Below are positions 18,367 to 28,100 of a DNA stretch of 64,000 nt, piece by piece. Position 1 is the first letter of the stretch. Each line of letters starts with the position of its first letter. The notes beneath the pieces were generated by a model that saw only the letters and a list, made by a program, of their open reading frames with translations, had not been told where the DNA came from and searched no databases. The position numbers and the translations under genes are program-made. The stretch is from Pelagibacterales bacterium SAG-MED01 (GTDB lineage Bacteria > Pseudomonadota > Alphaproteobacteria > Pelagibacterales > Pelagibacteraceae), in NCBI GenBank assembly GCA_014654455.1, contig JACWCY010000002.1:62001-126000 (forward strand), read 5' to 3'.

Positions 18367-19677
18367 ATGTTAGAAAAATATTTTGAATATAAAAAACATA
18401 AAACAAATTTCAAAACAGAGGTAATTGCTGGAGTTACAACTTTTTTAACAATGGCTTACATAATGTTTTTAAATCCGTTTATACTTTCAGGAGAGTTTGC
18501 AGGGCCCGAAAAGGGTTTCTTTGATTTTGGTGCAGTATATACAGCAACAATTTTAGCAACTGCATTAGCATGTTTCATAATGGCTTTTTACGGAAAAACT
18601 TGGCCAATTGGACTTGCGCCTGGAATGGGTATTAACGCATTTGTTGCTTTTGGAGTTTGTGCTGGTATGGGATATACGCCTCAAGAAGCATTGGGAGCTG
18701 TATTAGTTGCAGGAGTTTTGTTTTTAATTATATCTCTTACACCCATAAGAGCTTGGTTAATAAACTCGATTCCTAGAAGTCTTAAGTTAGGAATTGGCGC
18801 TGGTATAGGATTATTTTTAGCAATTATTGGATTACAGATAATGGAAGTTGTAGTTGATAATCCTGTAACATTAGTACAGCTTGGTAATTTAGGTGATCCT
18901 TTAGTTTTATTAGGATGTGCAACATTCATAGCAATAATAATATTAGAAAAAATGAATATTAAAGGAAACATTATTATAGGTATTTTAGTATTTAGTATTA
19001 TTGCATGGGCTACAGGACTAGCAAAATTTAATGGTATTGCAAGTTCACCACCACCAATGACATATCTGTTTGAATTTGATCTGTCTGCCGCAATGACTGC
19101 TGGAATGTCTACAGTGATATTTACTTTATTATTTATCGACTTCTTTGATACTGCAGGAACTTTAACATCAGTTGCTAACGTGGCTGGCAAAGTAGATAAA
19201 AAAGGAAAAGTTCAAGATATCAATAAAGCTATGTTATCTGATAGTGTAGGAACAGTTGCTGGTGCCATGATGGGAACTACTACCGTTACAAGTTACGTTG
19301 AATCTGGAGCTGGTGTTAAAGCTGGTGGAAAAACTGGAATGACATCTCTTGTAATAGGTTTGTTGTTCTTAGCATGTATATTTTTTGCTCCTTTAGCGAC
19401 TAGTTTGCCTAAACAGATTGATGGTGCAGCTTTGCTTTTTGTATCTGTTCTTTTTATTAGGAATATTACAGATATAGAATGGGATGATATTGGAGAATCT
19501 GCTCCTGCTATTCTTGCGATGATTGCAATGCCTTTAACATATAGTATTAGTAATGGTATTGCCTTGGCATTTGTATCCTACGCTTTAATTAAACTATTTA
19601 CTGGAAAGTTTTCAACGACTTCTCCTGCAATATGGGTTATTGCGATACTAAGTGTTATTAGTTTTGTAGTTGCTTAA
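18367..19677 (+). CDS. NCS2/AzgA-family purine (adenine/guanine/hypoxanthine) permease
   Basis: This 436-residue protein has about 12-14 membrane segments and AzgA/PbuG landmarks: EVIAGVTTFLTMAYIMFLNP near the N-terminus, WPIGLAPGMGINAFVAFGVC, FDTAGTLTSVANVAG and TTTVTSYVESGAGVKAGGKTGMTSL. It imports purine bases by proton symport. AAGGAGG directly precedes the start, one of the strongest ribosome sites here. The leader carries two exclusive hairpins. The convergent phosphoribosyltransferase could trap imported bases as nucleotides. The exact base transported cannot be told. Confidence 0.93.
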   Translation: MLEKYFEYKKHKTNFKTEVIAGVTTFLTMAYIMFLNPFILSGEFAGPEKGFFDFGAVYTATILATALACFIMAFYGKTWPIGLAPGMGINAFVAFGVCAGMGYTPQEALGAVLVAGVLFLIISLTPIRAWLINSIPRSLKLGIGAGIGLFLAIIGLQIMEVVVDNPVTLVQLGNLGDPLVLLGCATFIAIIILEKMNIKGNIIIGILVFSIIAWATGLAKFNGIASSPPPMTYLFEFDLSAAMTAGMSTVIFTLLFIDFFDTAGTLTSVANVAGKVDKKGKVQDINKAMLSDSVGTVAGAMMGTTTVTSYVESGAGVKAGGKTGMTSLVIGLLFLACIFFAPLATSLPKQIDGAALLFVSVLFIRNITDIEWDDIGESAPAILAMIAMPLTYSISNGIALAFVSYALIKLFTGKFSTTSPAIWVIAILSVISFVVA

Positions 19678-19688
19678 GTATAAATTTG

Positions 19689-19725
19689 ACAGGGCTGGTA
19701 TTAACTAGCCCTGTTTATTTTTTTT
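19689..19725. terminator. Bidirectional hairpin terminator between permease and phosphoribosyltransferase
   Basis: ACAGGGCTGGT (19689-19699) pairs with ACTAGCCCTGT (19704-19714) around ATTA, 11 pairs with one wobble, followed by a T-rich run. The right arm overlaps the stop codon (19705-19707) of the minus-strand gene. Confidence 0.88.
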
Positions 19726-20247
19726 AATAATTTCCTGTATAGATAATTCTTCATAATGTTCTGTTGGTTGAACAATCCAAGGATCTGAATCTAATCTTAC
19801 TGGACAGAAATCAGGTTCAAAAGATGAAGATTTTTTTTTCCATAGACATGCAGTTTTGACCTCTTTAATGTAATGTTTTGTTGGTCCATAATTTTTTAAC
19901 CACTCTATGCTTTTATTAAGTGTTAAACCTGTGTCAGATAAATCATCAATTAAAAGAACTTTATTAAAATCTTTATCATTTGCAAGCGAACTTATTTCTC
20001 TTGCAAACATAAGCTGACCTTGTTTATCTTCCATCCCTTTTCCCGTATAACTTTGAATAACAATGTAGGCTATTGGAAGTTTTAATATTCTTGAAAGAAT
20101 GTCAATTATTGGTGCTGCCCCCCTCATAATACCCACTAGAACAGTTGGTTCATAATTATTATGAATTTGGATAGCTAATTTTTCAACAATTTTAGTATAT
20201 TCTTCAAAGTTTATTATTAATTTATCTGCCATGGAATTTTTTATCAT
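19705..20247 (-). CDS. Purine-type phosphoribosyltransferase (COG2236-like)
   Basis: This 180-residue protein has the PRTase fold. Its PRPP-binding motif is VLLIDDLSDTGLTL (residues ~100-113) with GIMRGAAPIIDILSR as the PP loop. Family members make XMP, GMP or IMP from free bases and PRPP. ATG 20247 (MIKNS) is used; a second ATG at 20232 (MADKLIINFE) is possible. It faces the purine permease across a shared terminator, suggesting purine-base salvage. Base specificity is unknown. Confidence 0.85.
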   Translation of the reverse strand: MIKNSMADKLIINFEEYTKIVEKLAIQIHNNYEPTVLVGIMRGAAPIIDILSRILKLPIAYIVIQSYTGKGMEDKQGQLMFAREISSLANDKDFNKVLLIDDLSDTGLTLNKSIEWLKNYGPTKHYIKEVKTACLWKKKSSSFEPDFCPVRLDSDPWIVQPTEHYEELSIQEIIKKNKQG

Positions 20248-20280
20248 ATAAAAAAAATTAAAAAAGATTAAAAAGTAGTT

Positions 20281-21171
20281 ATGAAAATTTTTGATTGTTT
20301 CATGTATTTCGATGAAGAAGTTGTTTTAGACTTAAGGCTTAATACACTTGATAAATATGTGGACTATTTTGTGATAGTTGAAAGTATATTTACTCACCGA
20401 GGAGATAAAAGAAAACTTCATTTTAACCATAAGAAATTCGAAAAATTTAATGATAAAATTATTTATCTTGTTTATGATCAAGAACCTAAGAATATTGAAA
20501 AAGTATCAAGTACTGACAATGAAGGTGAAAAGTCAAGAAAGTATATATTTAATGCAAGCTTTAGAGAAAATGGCCAAAGAAACTTTATTTTTAACGGATT
20601 AAATAAAGCTGATGATGAAGATTTGATTTTAATTTCAGACGTAGATGAAATTCCTAATTTAGAAAATTTAAATATAAATAAAATAAATGAAAAAATCCTA
20701 TTGTTTAGGCAAGACATGTTTTATTATAAGTTTAATCTTAAATTACCAAATTTAATTTGGACTGGAACAAAAGCATGCAAAAAAAAATACCTAGAAACAC
20801 CTCAATGGTTAAGAAATATTAAAGATAAAAAATTTTCTTTTTATAGATTGGATACAATTTTTTCTAAAACTAAATATATTAATGTCAGATTCATAGATAA
20901 TGGAGGTTGGCATTTTACAAATATTAAAACCTCATCACAAATTGAATATAAATTAAAATCTTATCTTCATCATAGGGAATTTGATTTAAATCCATTATCA
21001 AAAAATCAGATAAACGAAATTATAAAAAATAAAGAGGCAATATATGATTTAAAAGTCGACAAAAAACTAAATAAAATTGGTCACGGAAGTAAACTTGAAA
21101 ACTACCCATTCATAAAATTACCAAAATATTTACAAGATAATATTAATAATTATAAAGATTGGATTGATTAA
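20281..21171 (+). CDS. Glycosyltransferase family 17
   Basis: This 296-residue protein begins MKIFDCFMYFDEEVVLDLRL and has YFVIVESIFTHRGDKRKLHF, LILISDVDEIPN (a metal-binding D-x-D-type motif) and DNGGWHFTNI, all hallmarks of GT17 N-acetylglucosaminyltransferase-like enzymes. It probably modifies a surface glycan or LPS. No signal peptide is seen, so it acts in the cytoplasm. The gene is divergent from the phosphoribosyltransferase and followed three bases later by the DUF1330 gene. Confidence 0.88.
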   Translation: MKIFDCFMYFDEEVVLDLRLNTLDKYVDYFVIVESIFTHRGDKRKLHFNHKKFEKFNDKIIYLVYDQEPKNIEKVSSTDNEGEKSRKYIFNASFRENGQRNFIFNGLNKADDEDLILISDVDEIPNLENLNINKINEKILLFRQDMFYYKFNLKLPNLIWTGTKACKKKYLETPQWLRNIKDKKFSFYRLDTIFSKTKYINVRFIDNGGWHFTNIKTSSQIEYKLKSYLHHREFDLNPLSKNQINEIIKNKEAIYDLKVDKKLNKIGHGSKLENYPFIKLPKYLQDNINNYKDWID

Positions 21172-21174
21172 AAT

Positions 21175-21462
21175 ATGAAAGCATTTTGGATTGCAATTTA
21201 TAAAGATATAAAAAATCCTGAAAATATTAAAAAGTATGGTGAGAAAGCAACACCAGCCATAAAAAAATATAATGGAACTATTCTTGCAAGAGGTGGCAAA
21301 GTTGAGACTATTGAAGGGCAACCTTCACCTAGAACTGTTCTAATAGAATTTCCTACTATGGAAGATGCTATAAAATGTTATAATTCTGCTGAATATCAAG
21401 AAGCTATGAAAATTGGAAAAGGAGAATTTAATAGACATATACAAATTGTTGAAGGTGTCTAA
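21175..21462 (+). CDS. DUF1330 protein
   Basis: This 95-residue protein shows the DUF1330 pattern: MKAFWIAIYKDIKNPENIKKY, then ILARGGKVETIEGQPSPRTVLIEFPTMEDAIKCYNSAEYQEA, forming a dimeric alpha/beta ferredoxin-like barrel in solved members. No enzyme activity is established. It lies three bases after the GT17 stop and shares its stop with the convergent glycosylase gene (CTAA at 21459). Association with GT17 is likely only transcriptional. Confidence 0.9.
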   Translation: MKAFWIAIYKDIKNPENIKKYGEKATPAIKKYNGTILARGGKVETIEGQPSPRTVLIEFPTMEDAIKCYNSAEYQEAMKIGKGEFNRHIQIVEGV

Positions 21463-22094
21463 TACTGAATTGGTTCAGGATCTATACTTCTCCACAAATA
21501 CCATGTTGCCACTGAACAATAAGGAGAAAATCTTTTCTTGAGAATATTAACAAATTTTTCTGGTGGTAAATATTTTTTTTTATAATTTTTAGAAATTGCT
21601 CTTAATAGACCAATGTCCTGAATTGGCCAAATATTTGATCTATTATAAGTAAAAAGTAAAATCATCTCTGCTGACCATCTACCTATTTGTCTTAAATTTG
21701 AAAGATACAATATGGCCTCCTCATCGTCTAATTTGGGAATTAAATTAGGATTAAAAGATTTATTTTTTATTTGTTTTGTTAAATTTTTTATTCCTAAAAC
21801 TTTCTGACGACTTAAACCACAACTTTTAAGTTGAGAGAAGGTTAATTTTGAAACTATTTTAGCGTTTATCCTATTTTTACATTTTTTTTTAAATTTTAAA
21901 AAAACAGAATTTGCTGCAGCAACACTTATTTGTTGACCTATGATACTTTTACATAATGAAAAAAAAATATCTTTTCTAGTAGAGAGAATTGTTTCTGACG
22001 GACTTTCGTAATTTTTTATAAGTTTAGAAATAACTTTATCTTTTTTAGATAGATATCTTTTTGCACTATTCCAGTATTTTGGAACTTTAGTCAT
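21459..22094 (-). CDS. alkA: DNA-3-methyladenine glycosylase II (AlkA-like, HhH-GPD)
   Basis: This 211-residue protein has the HhH-GPD repair fold: IIGQQISVAAANSVF, the helix-hairpin-helix LRQIGRWSAEMILLF, and the catalytic Asp in WPIQDIGLLRAI. It excises alkylated bases from DNA in the base-excision pathway. It lacks the N-terminal TBP-like domain of E. coli AlkA, as in short bacterial Mag enzymes. Its stop overlaps DUF1330; the DMT transporter gene lies upstream and overlaps it by eight bases, so co-transcription is likely though functions differ. Confidence 0.9.
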   Translation of the reverse strand: MTKVPKYWNSAKRYLSKKDKVISKLIKNYESPSETILSTRKDIFFSLCKSIIGQQISVAAANSVFLKFKKKCKNRINAKIVSKLTFSQLKSCGLSRQKVLGIKNLTKQIKNKSFNPNLIPKLDDEEAILYLSNLRQIGRWSAEMILLFTYNRSNIWPIQDIGLLRAISKNYKKKYLPPEKFVNILKKRFSPYCSVATWYLWRSIDPEPIQY

Positions 22095-22971
22095 TGACAG
22101 CTTTAGAGGTTATAATTTTTTTTCTATAAATTTCTCTTCTAAAAATTATTAAAGTTGATATTATTACTAAAATAGCACCTGCCAATGTTTTAACTGTCGG
22201 AATTTCATCCCATATAAAATAGCCAAATATTATAGCAAAAACCAAGGCTAAATATTTTAATGGAGTTACAAGAGAAACTTCAGAAAATTTATAAGACTGA
22301 CTTAACCATAAATTTGCTACTCCACCAAAAATACCAATTAAAGATAATAGACATAAATCATTATAGGTAGGCATCACCCAACCTTGTGGGATTGTTAAGA
22401 AACTTAATAATGTTATAGATAATGAAAAATAAAAAGAAATTAACCATACCGGTTCGGTTGTAGATAACTGCCTTATTGTTATAGCAACATAAGAAAGTCC
22501 TAAACAAAATATAATTGGGAAAATATAATAAATATTTAAATCACTAATTCCTGGTTGAGTAATAACTAGAATACCAACGAAACCAATAAAAACAGCTAAC
22601 CATCTAAAAATACCAACCTTTTCACTCAGTAAAAAAATTGAAAAAATAGTTGTAAATATTGGTGCTGCAAAAGATATACTTACAACTGTTGCTAAGGGCA
22701 ATTCTCTTAAAGCTATAAATATTGCAACTAATGCAATCAAGCCAGATACACATCTGAGTAAATGTAGACCAGGTCTTTTTGTTATATAAAAATTATGCAA
22801 TCTTTCTCTTGGTATTACAAAAAAATAAAAAACTATTCCAAAAAAACCTCTAAAAAACAAGACTTGTCCGATTGGATAATTAACAGACCACTTTACAAGA
22901 ACATCCATTAAGGAAAATGCACAAATAGACATAAACATGTACAAAAAACCCAATTGATTTTTACTAAGCAT
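22087..22971 (-). CDS. DMT (EamA) family transporter
   Basis: This 294-residue protein has ten predicted helices in two EamA halves (MFMSICAFSLMDVLVKW; later GVANLWLSQSYKFSEVSLVTPLKYLALVFAIIFGYFIWDE). Such transporters export or import small metabolites and amino acids; the substrate cannot be inferred. A nearly identical topology is widespread in SAR11. The start ATG faces msrA 35 bases away. Confidence 0.88.
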   Translation of the reverse strand: MLSKNQLGFLYMFMSICAFSLMDVLVKWSVNYPIGQVLFFRGFFGIVFYFFVIPRERLHNFYITKRPGLHLLRCVSGLIALVAIFIALRELPLATVVSISFAAPIFTTIFSIFLLSEKVGIFRWLAVFIGFVGILVITQPGISDLNIYYIFPIIFCLGLSYVAITIRQLSTTEPVWLISFYFSLSITLLSFLTIPQGWVMPTYNDLCLLSLIGIFGGVANLWLSQSYKFSEVSLVTPLKYLALVFAIIFGYFIWDEIPTVKTLAGAILVIISTLIIFRREIYRKKIITSKAVND

Positions 22972-23006
22972 ATGAATAATTTGTAAATTAATTTAAGTTA
23001 TAATCA

Positions 23007-23450
23007 ATGGAAATAGCAGTTTTAGCGCTTGGATGTTTTTGGGGACCTGAAATTAAATTTAGTAAAATTGAGGGTGTAATCAAAACTGAAGTTGGTTATT
23101 GTGGAGGCAATAGCCCTACCACAACTTATAAAGAAGTGTGCACGGGTGATACAAATCATGCTGAAGTTGTGAAACTTGATTTTGATGAAAAAATCATAAC
23201 ATATGAAAAGATCTTAAAAACATTCTTTCAAATTCATGATCCAACTACCTTAAATTCCCAGGGACCAGACTTTGGAACTCAATATAGAAGTGAAATATTT
23301 TATCTTAATGATAAGCAGAAAAAAATTGCTGAGAAAATTTTGAGTGATACTAATGAAAGATTATCAGGCAAGGTTGTTACTAAAATTTCATTGTTGAAAA
23401 ATTATTGTCCTGCTGAAGAATATCATCAAAAATATTTAGAAAAAAAATAA
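23007..23450 (+). CDS. msrA: Peptide methionine-S-sulfoxide reductase MsrA
   Basis: This 147-residue protein has the active-site GCFWG with Cys10, the VGYCGGNSPTTTYKEVC segment, and the EYHQKYL end. It reduces methionine-S-sulfoxide in proteins, with thioredoxin as reductant, and protects against oxidation. It is short, as in single-domain bacterial MsrA; no MsrB is fused. The sulfurtransferase gene follows after one base, so the two are co-transcribed, linking two sulfur-chemistry enzymes. Confidence 0.96.
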   Translation: MEIAVLALGCFWGPEIKFSKIEGVIKTEVGYCGGNSPTTTYKEVCTGDTNHAEVVKLDFDEKIITYEKILKTFFQIHDPTTLNSQGPDFGTQYRSEIFYLNDKQKKIAEKILSDTNERLSGKVVTKISLLKNYCPAEEYHQKYLEKK

Positions 23451-23451
23451 A

Positions 23452-24267
23452 ATGTCATTAGTAGAAACTGATTGGTTAGAAAAAAATATTAATTCTGTAA
23501 AAATTATAGATTGTTCGTGGCATATGCCACAAACTAAAAGAGATGGATTAGAAGAATATAAAAATCAACATATATCAAATTCTATTTTTTTTGACTTAGA
23601 TGCTAATTCCAAAAAAGAAATTAATTTACCGCACATGTTGGTTGAGGAAGGTGACTGGGGGGTAATTGTATCAAAAATGGGAATAAAGAATGAAGATGAA
23701 ATAGTCATCTATGATAATTCAGATGTGATTAGTTCATGTAGATGTTGGTTTAATTTTATTTATTTTGGTCATAATCCTAAGTTAGTTCACGTTTTAAATG
23801 GGGGACTTAAAAAATGGATAAATGAAAATAAAGAAGTTACAAATGATGTTACAACTATCAAAAAATCTAACTATAAAAGTTTTGAAAAAAAAGAGCTTGT
23901 TAAAAATAAAGAGTTAATTGACCAGAATATTAATGAAAAAAATTTCAAGGTAATTGATGCAAGAAGCAATGAAAGATTTGAAGGTAAGGTTCCAGAACCC
24001 AGAAAAGGTTTAAGAAGCGGCAGTATAAAAAATTCTTTTTGTATACCTTTTAATCTATGTTTGAAGGAAGACAAAACCTTTAAAAACAAAAAAGAACTTG
24101 AGCTTATTTTTGAAACTTGTTTAAAAAATGTAAATGAAAAAAATATAGTTTTTTCATGTGGTTCTGGAGTAACTGCGTGCGTTTTGGCACTAGCTTATTC
24201 TTTAATTAATGATAAATATCATCCTTGTATTTATGATGGCTCTTGGGCCGAATACGGCTTAGTTTAA
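23452..24267 (+). CDS. sseA: Sulfurtransferase, 3-mercaptopyruvate/thiosulfate type (double rhodanese)
   Basis: This 271-residue protein has two rhodanese domains. The first has VETDWLEKN and DCSWHMPQTKRDGLEEY; the second holds the active-site loop CGSGVT (Cys236), the 3-mercaptopyruvate-sulfurtransferase form, with RSGSIKNSFCIPFN. It moves a sulfane sulfur from 3-mercaptopyruvate (or thiosulfate) to an acceptor. It directly follows msrA. The next gene begins seven bases downstream, but shows no functional link. Confidence 0.92.
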   Translation: MSLVETDWLEKNINSVKIIDCSWHMPQTKRDGLEEYKNQHISNSIFFDLDANSKKEINLPHMLVEEGDWGVIVSKMGIKNEDEIVIYDNSDVISSCRCWFNFIYFGHNPKLVHVLNGGLKKWINENKEVTNDVTTIKKSNYKSFEKKELVKNKELIDQNINEKNFKVIDARSNERFEGKVPEPRKGLRSGSIKNSFCIPFNLCLKEDKTFKNKKELELIFETCLKNVNEKNIVFSCGSGVTACVLALAYSLINDKYHPCIYDGSWAEYGLV

Positions 24268-24274
24268 ATAAAAT

Positions 24275-25144
24275 ATGAAAAGATCTACAAAAACTATTTC
24301 TATAATATTAGTGTTTTTTCTAATCATAGCAATTGTGATTATTGGAAGAACAGTAATTGGAAATCATTTTAAAAAAAAATTCAGTAAAAGGCCACCCCCA
24401 GGGATAATAGTAACTGAAGTAGTTAAAAAAGAATTTTCAGAAAAGATAGAAACCTTTGGAACAGCAATCTCAAAAAAATCAAAAACTTTTAAAATAAAAA
24501 AAGATGATCTCTTTGAGGACTTAAAATTAAAAAATTTTGTTAAAAAAGGAGAAATTTTAGTAAAATTAAAAAGTGGAAATATAATAGCTCCATTCAACGG
24601 AGTATTAGGTTATACAGGCCTTACAGAAGATATACTCGTATCAAATAATATAGTCATTATAACACTAGATGATAATTCAACAATATATTCTGACATCAAA
24701 ATTCCTGAAAATTATTCTGCGTTTATTAAAAAAGGACTGCCAGTGGAAATTAAGATAGCCAGCTATAAAGATAAAATATTTGATGGTGAAGTGGACTTTG
24801 TTTCAAGCCGAATTAATGCTGATACAAGAAGTTTATTATCCAGAATTAAAATAGATAATAAAAACTTAGAATTAATTTCTGGATCATTGTTAGAAGTTGG
24901 AGTCAAATTTGATTTGAGAAACTCTTTAAGCGTTCCTGATACGAGCGTAATGGTTGAGGGAGATAAGTCTTATGTTTATAAAATAGATAATGAAAATATT
25001 GCAAATAAAACTGAAGTAAAAACAGGTCTAAGAAGTGATAAAAATATAGAAATAACCTTTGGTTTAACTGAAGGAGATATTATTGTGGCCGAGGGATTGA
25101 AAAAAGTTAGACCTCGTGGAAAAATAAAACCTATCAATCAATAA
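24275..25144 (+). CDS. RND efflux periplasmic adaptor (membrane fusion protein)
   Basis: This 289-residue protein has an N-terminal membrane anchor (about residues 7-28), a beta-barrel/lipoyl domain (NIIAPFNGVLGYTG, typical of HlyD-like hinge segments), and LRNSLSVPDTSVMVEGDKSYVYKID near the end. The coiled-coil hairpin between the lipoyl halves appears very short or absent, unlike AcrA. It joins an RND pump to an outer-membrane channel. The pump gene starts on the base after its stop. No TolC-like gene is in the window. Confidence 0.88.
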   Translation: MKRSTKTISIILVFFLIIAIVIIGRTVIGNHFKKKFSKRPPPGIIVTEVVKKEFSEKIETFGTAISKKSKTFKIKKDDLFEDLKLKNFVKKGEILVKLKSGNIIAPFNGVLGYTGLTEDILVSNNIVIITLDDNSTIYSDIKIPENYSAFIKKGLPVEIKIASYKDKIFDGEVDFVSSRINADTRSLLSRIKIDNKNLELISGSLLEVGVKFDLRNSLSVPDTSVMVEGDKSYVYKIDNENIANKTEVKTGLRSDKNIEITFGLTEGDIIVAEGLKKVRPRGKIKPINQ

Positions 25145-28100
25145 ATGTTTATTACTGAACTAAGCATAAAAAGACCGACAGTATCCTGGGTCATGTCTCT
25201 TATTTTGATTGTTTTTGGTTTATTTGTTTTTTGGAATTTGCCAGTAAGAGAATTACCAAATGGTATACAGCCACCTGTTGTGCAAATTCAAGTAGATTAT
25301 AAATCTGCTGCAGCTTCAATAATAGATCAAGAAGTGACCCAAGTTGTTGAAGATGTTATTGGAGGAGCTGAGGGAATAAAAAATATTGACTCTAAATCTG
25401 AAAATGGAAGAAGTACAATCAATGTAGAATTTGATACAAGTATAGACTTAGATAATGCTGCAAATGATATAAGAGAAAGAGTTGCTAGAGTTGTTGATAA
25501 TTTACCATTAGAGTCTGATCCTCCACAAATACTTAAGAGGGCAGCTGGTTTTACTACAACTATGTGGTTATCTCTATCATCATCGACGTGGAGTGATCTT
25601 GAGTTGGGAGACTATGCTGAAAGATATTTAGTTGATCAATTCTCAAGTGTAAAAAATGTTGGAAGAATAAGAGTTGGTGGAATAAGGGAGTTGAGTATCA
25701 GGGTTTGGATAGATCCTATTAGATTGGCAGCTAATGATTTAACAATTAAAGAAGTTGAAACTGCTATGCGTGGAGAAAATATAAGTCTTCCAGCTGGTAC
25801 ACTTGAGGCAGACAATATTGATTTAACACTGAATTTAGATAAATCATATAATGATATTAATTCAATCAAACAACTACCAATTAAAAAAAATGGTAATAAA
25901 GTTATTTTATTATCTGATGTTGCTAACATAGAATTTGGCCCTGTTTCAGAAAAGACTCTTTTTAAAGCTCAAACTAAAGATCAAATTAATTTAAAAACTG
26001 TTGGGATTGGTATTTATGCTAGAAGTGGCGCCTCAACAGTTGAACTTTCGAATGATATTAAGAAAAAAATTATTCAAGTTAAAAAATCTTTACCAGAAGA
26101 GTTAGATTTAAGAGTTTCTTTCAACAGAGCAAACTATGTAGAGGCTGCTATTGAAGAGGTTTATAAAACTTTGTTAATAGCTTTTGTTTTAGTCGTTTTA
26201 ATAATTTATCTATTTCTGGGTAATTTAAAGGCTGTAATAGTGCCTGCTATAGCCCTCCCTGTGAGCCTTATAGCCTCTTTTTTAGGTTTATATATATTTG
26301 GATTATCAATAAATATTTTTGTTCTTTTAAGTTTTATTTTAGCTATAGGAATAATAACAGATGACTCTGTTATAATGACAGATGCAATATATAGAAGAAT
26401 AGAAAATGGTGAAACTCCATTGGTTGCTGCTTACAAAGGCTCTAAACAAATTTCTTTTGCAATTGTAGCTACCACATTAATTCTGGTTGCAGTTTTTTTA
26501 CCATTAATTTTTATCGAAGGAATTTCTGGAACTTTATTTAAAGAAACAGCGATTGCTTTGTCTTTTTCAATAGTTGTATCTTCTTTTGTAGCTTTAACAT
26601 TGTCTCCAATGCTTGCTAGTAAATTTTTATATAAAAAAACGTCAAAAAAACTTTTTATTCAAAAGTTTGAAAAGTTTTTCTTAGGCTTTTCAAGCTTTTA
26701 CAAAGAGACTTTAGATATAATTGTAAATAAGACAAAAGCTGTAAGTTTTTTTATAATCTTTATAGTTATCGCATCTGTATTATTATTTAACTTTTCAAAA
26801 AAAGAATTATTGCCCATGGAAGATCGTGGGGCCTACTTAATTATTGGATTCACAGATGAAGGAACTTCTTTCGAATATACCCAAGAACAAGCTCAGAAAG
26901 TAGAAGCAAGACTTCTTCCCCTTCTTCAAGCTAAGGATAGTCCATATTCAAGATTTATAATGAGGGTTCCCGGGTTTGGAAATTCAGCTAATTCATATAA
27001 TAGTTTTATAATAATTGCTTTATTAGATGACTGGAAAAATCGAAAAAAGGGACAAGAAGTTGTTTTGAGAGAAGCAATTGGAAAAATAGTAACTTTACCT
27101 CAAGCAGTGGCCTTCCCTATTTCTCCGCAATCAATAAGAGTATCTAATTACAATAAACCTGTACAAATGGTTATTTATGGAAGTACTTATGAAGAACTTG
27201 AAGAAATACAAAAAAAAATAATTAGAGAAATAAGATCAAATAAAAACCTTTCAAGAATAGAGTCTGATTATAATCGAAATAAACCAGAGGTAAGATTAAT
27301 AATTAATAAAAATAAAGCTAAGGATTTAGGTGTTTCTACAAAATCAATTGGTGAAACACTTGAAACTCTTTATGGAGGAAAAAAAATTACAACTTTTAAC
27401 AAATTAGGTAAAGAGTATCCTATAATTGTTCAACAATATTTATCTGATAGAAGAAACAAAGAAGGTGTTTCAAAAATATTTGTTCGTTCAGAAACGAATG
27501 GAAATTTAATTTCTTTAGCAAATCTAGTTAGTTTTGAAGAAGAAGGTTCAGCAAAAGAACTTGCAAGGTATAACAGACAACCAGCAGTAACAATATCTGC
27601 AAATATTAATGAGGGATATACACTGACTGAAGCTATAAAATATTTTGAAGAAGTAATGGCTAATTTAGCCCCAGAAAATCAAATTACTTGGAAAGGAAAG
27701 TCTGAAGAGATCAAAGAAACAAGTAATGAATTATTTATAATTTTTGCCTTAGCTTTGTTAACTGCATATTTGGTAATGGCTGCAACGTTTAATTCTTTTA
27801 TTCACCCATTTATTATTATTTTAACAGTTCCATTAGCAATTTTTGGAGGATTAGTATTTATTTTATTTCTTAATAGCTCAGTAAATATTTTTTCTCAAAT
27901 CGCACTGATTATACTTATAGGTATTTCAACAAAAAATAGTATTTTGATTGTAGATTATGCAAATCAAATTAGAACTACTGGGAAGACTATAGAAGCCGCT
28001 GTTAAAGAAGCCTGTGCTGTAAGATTTAGACCTATTATAATGACATCACTCAGCACAATGATAGCTATGATGCCTCTAGTAATAGGAAATATAGGTCCTG

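Noticed and set aside
18681-19190. 169-codon frame opposite the purine permease
   Set aside because: It mirrors the permease codons and has no independent signal.
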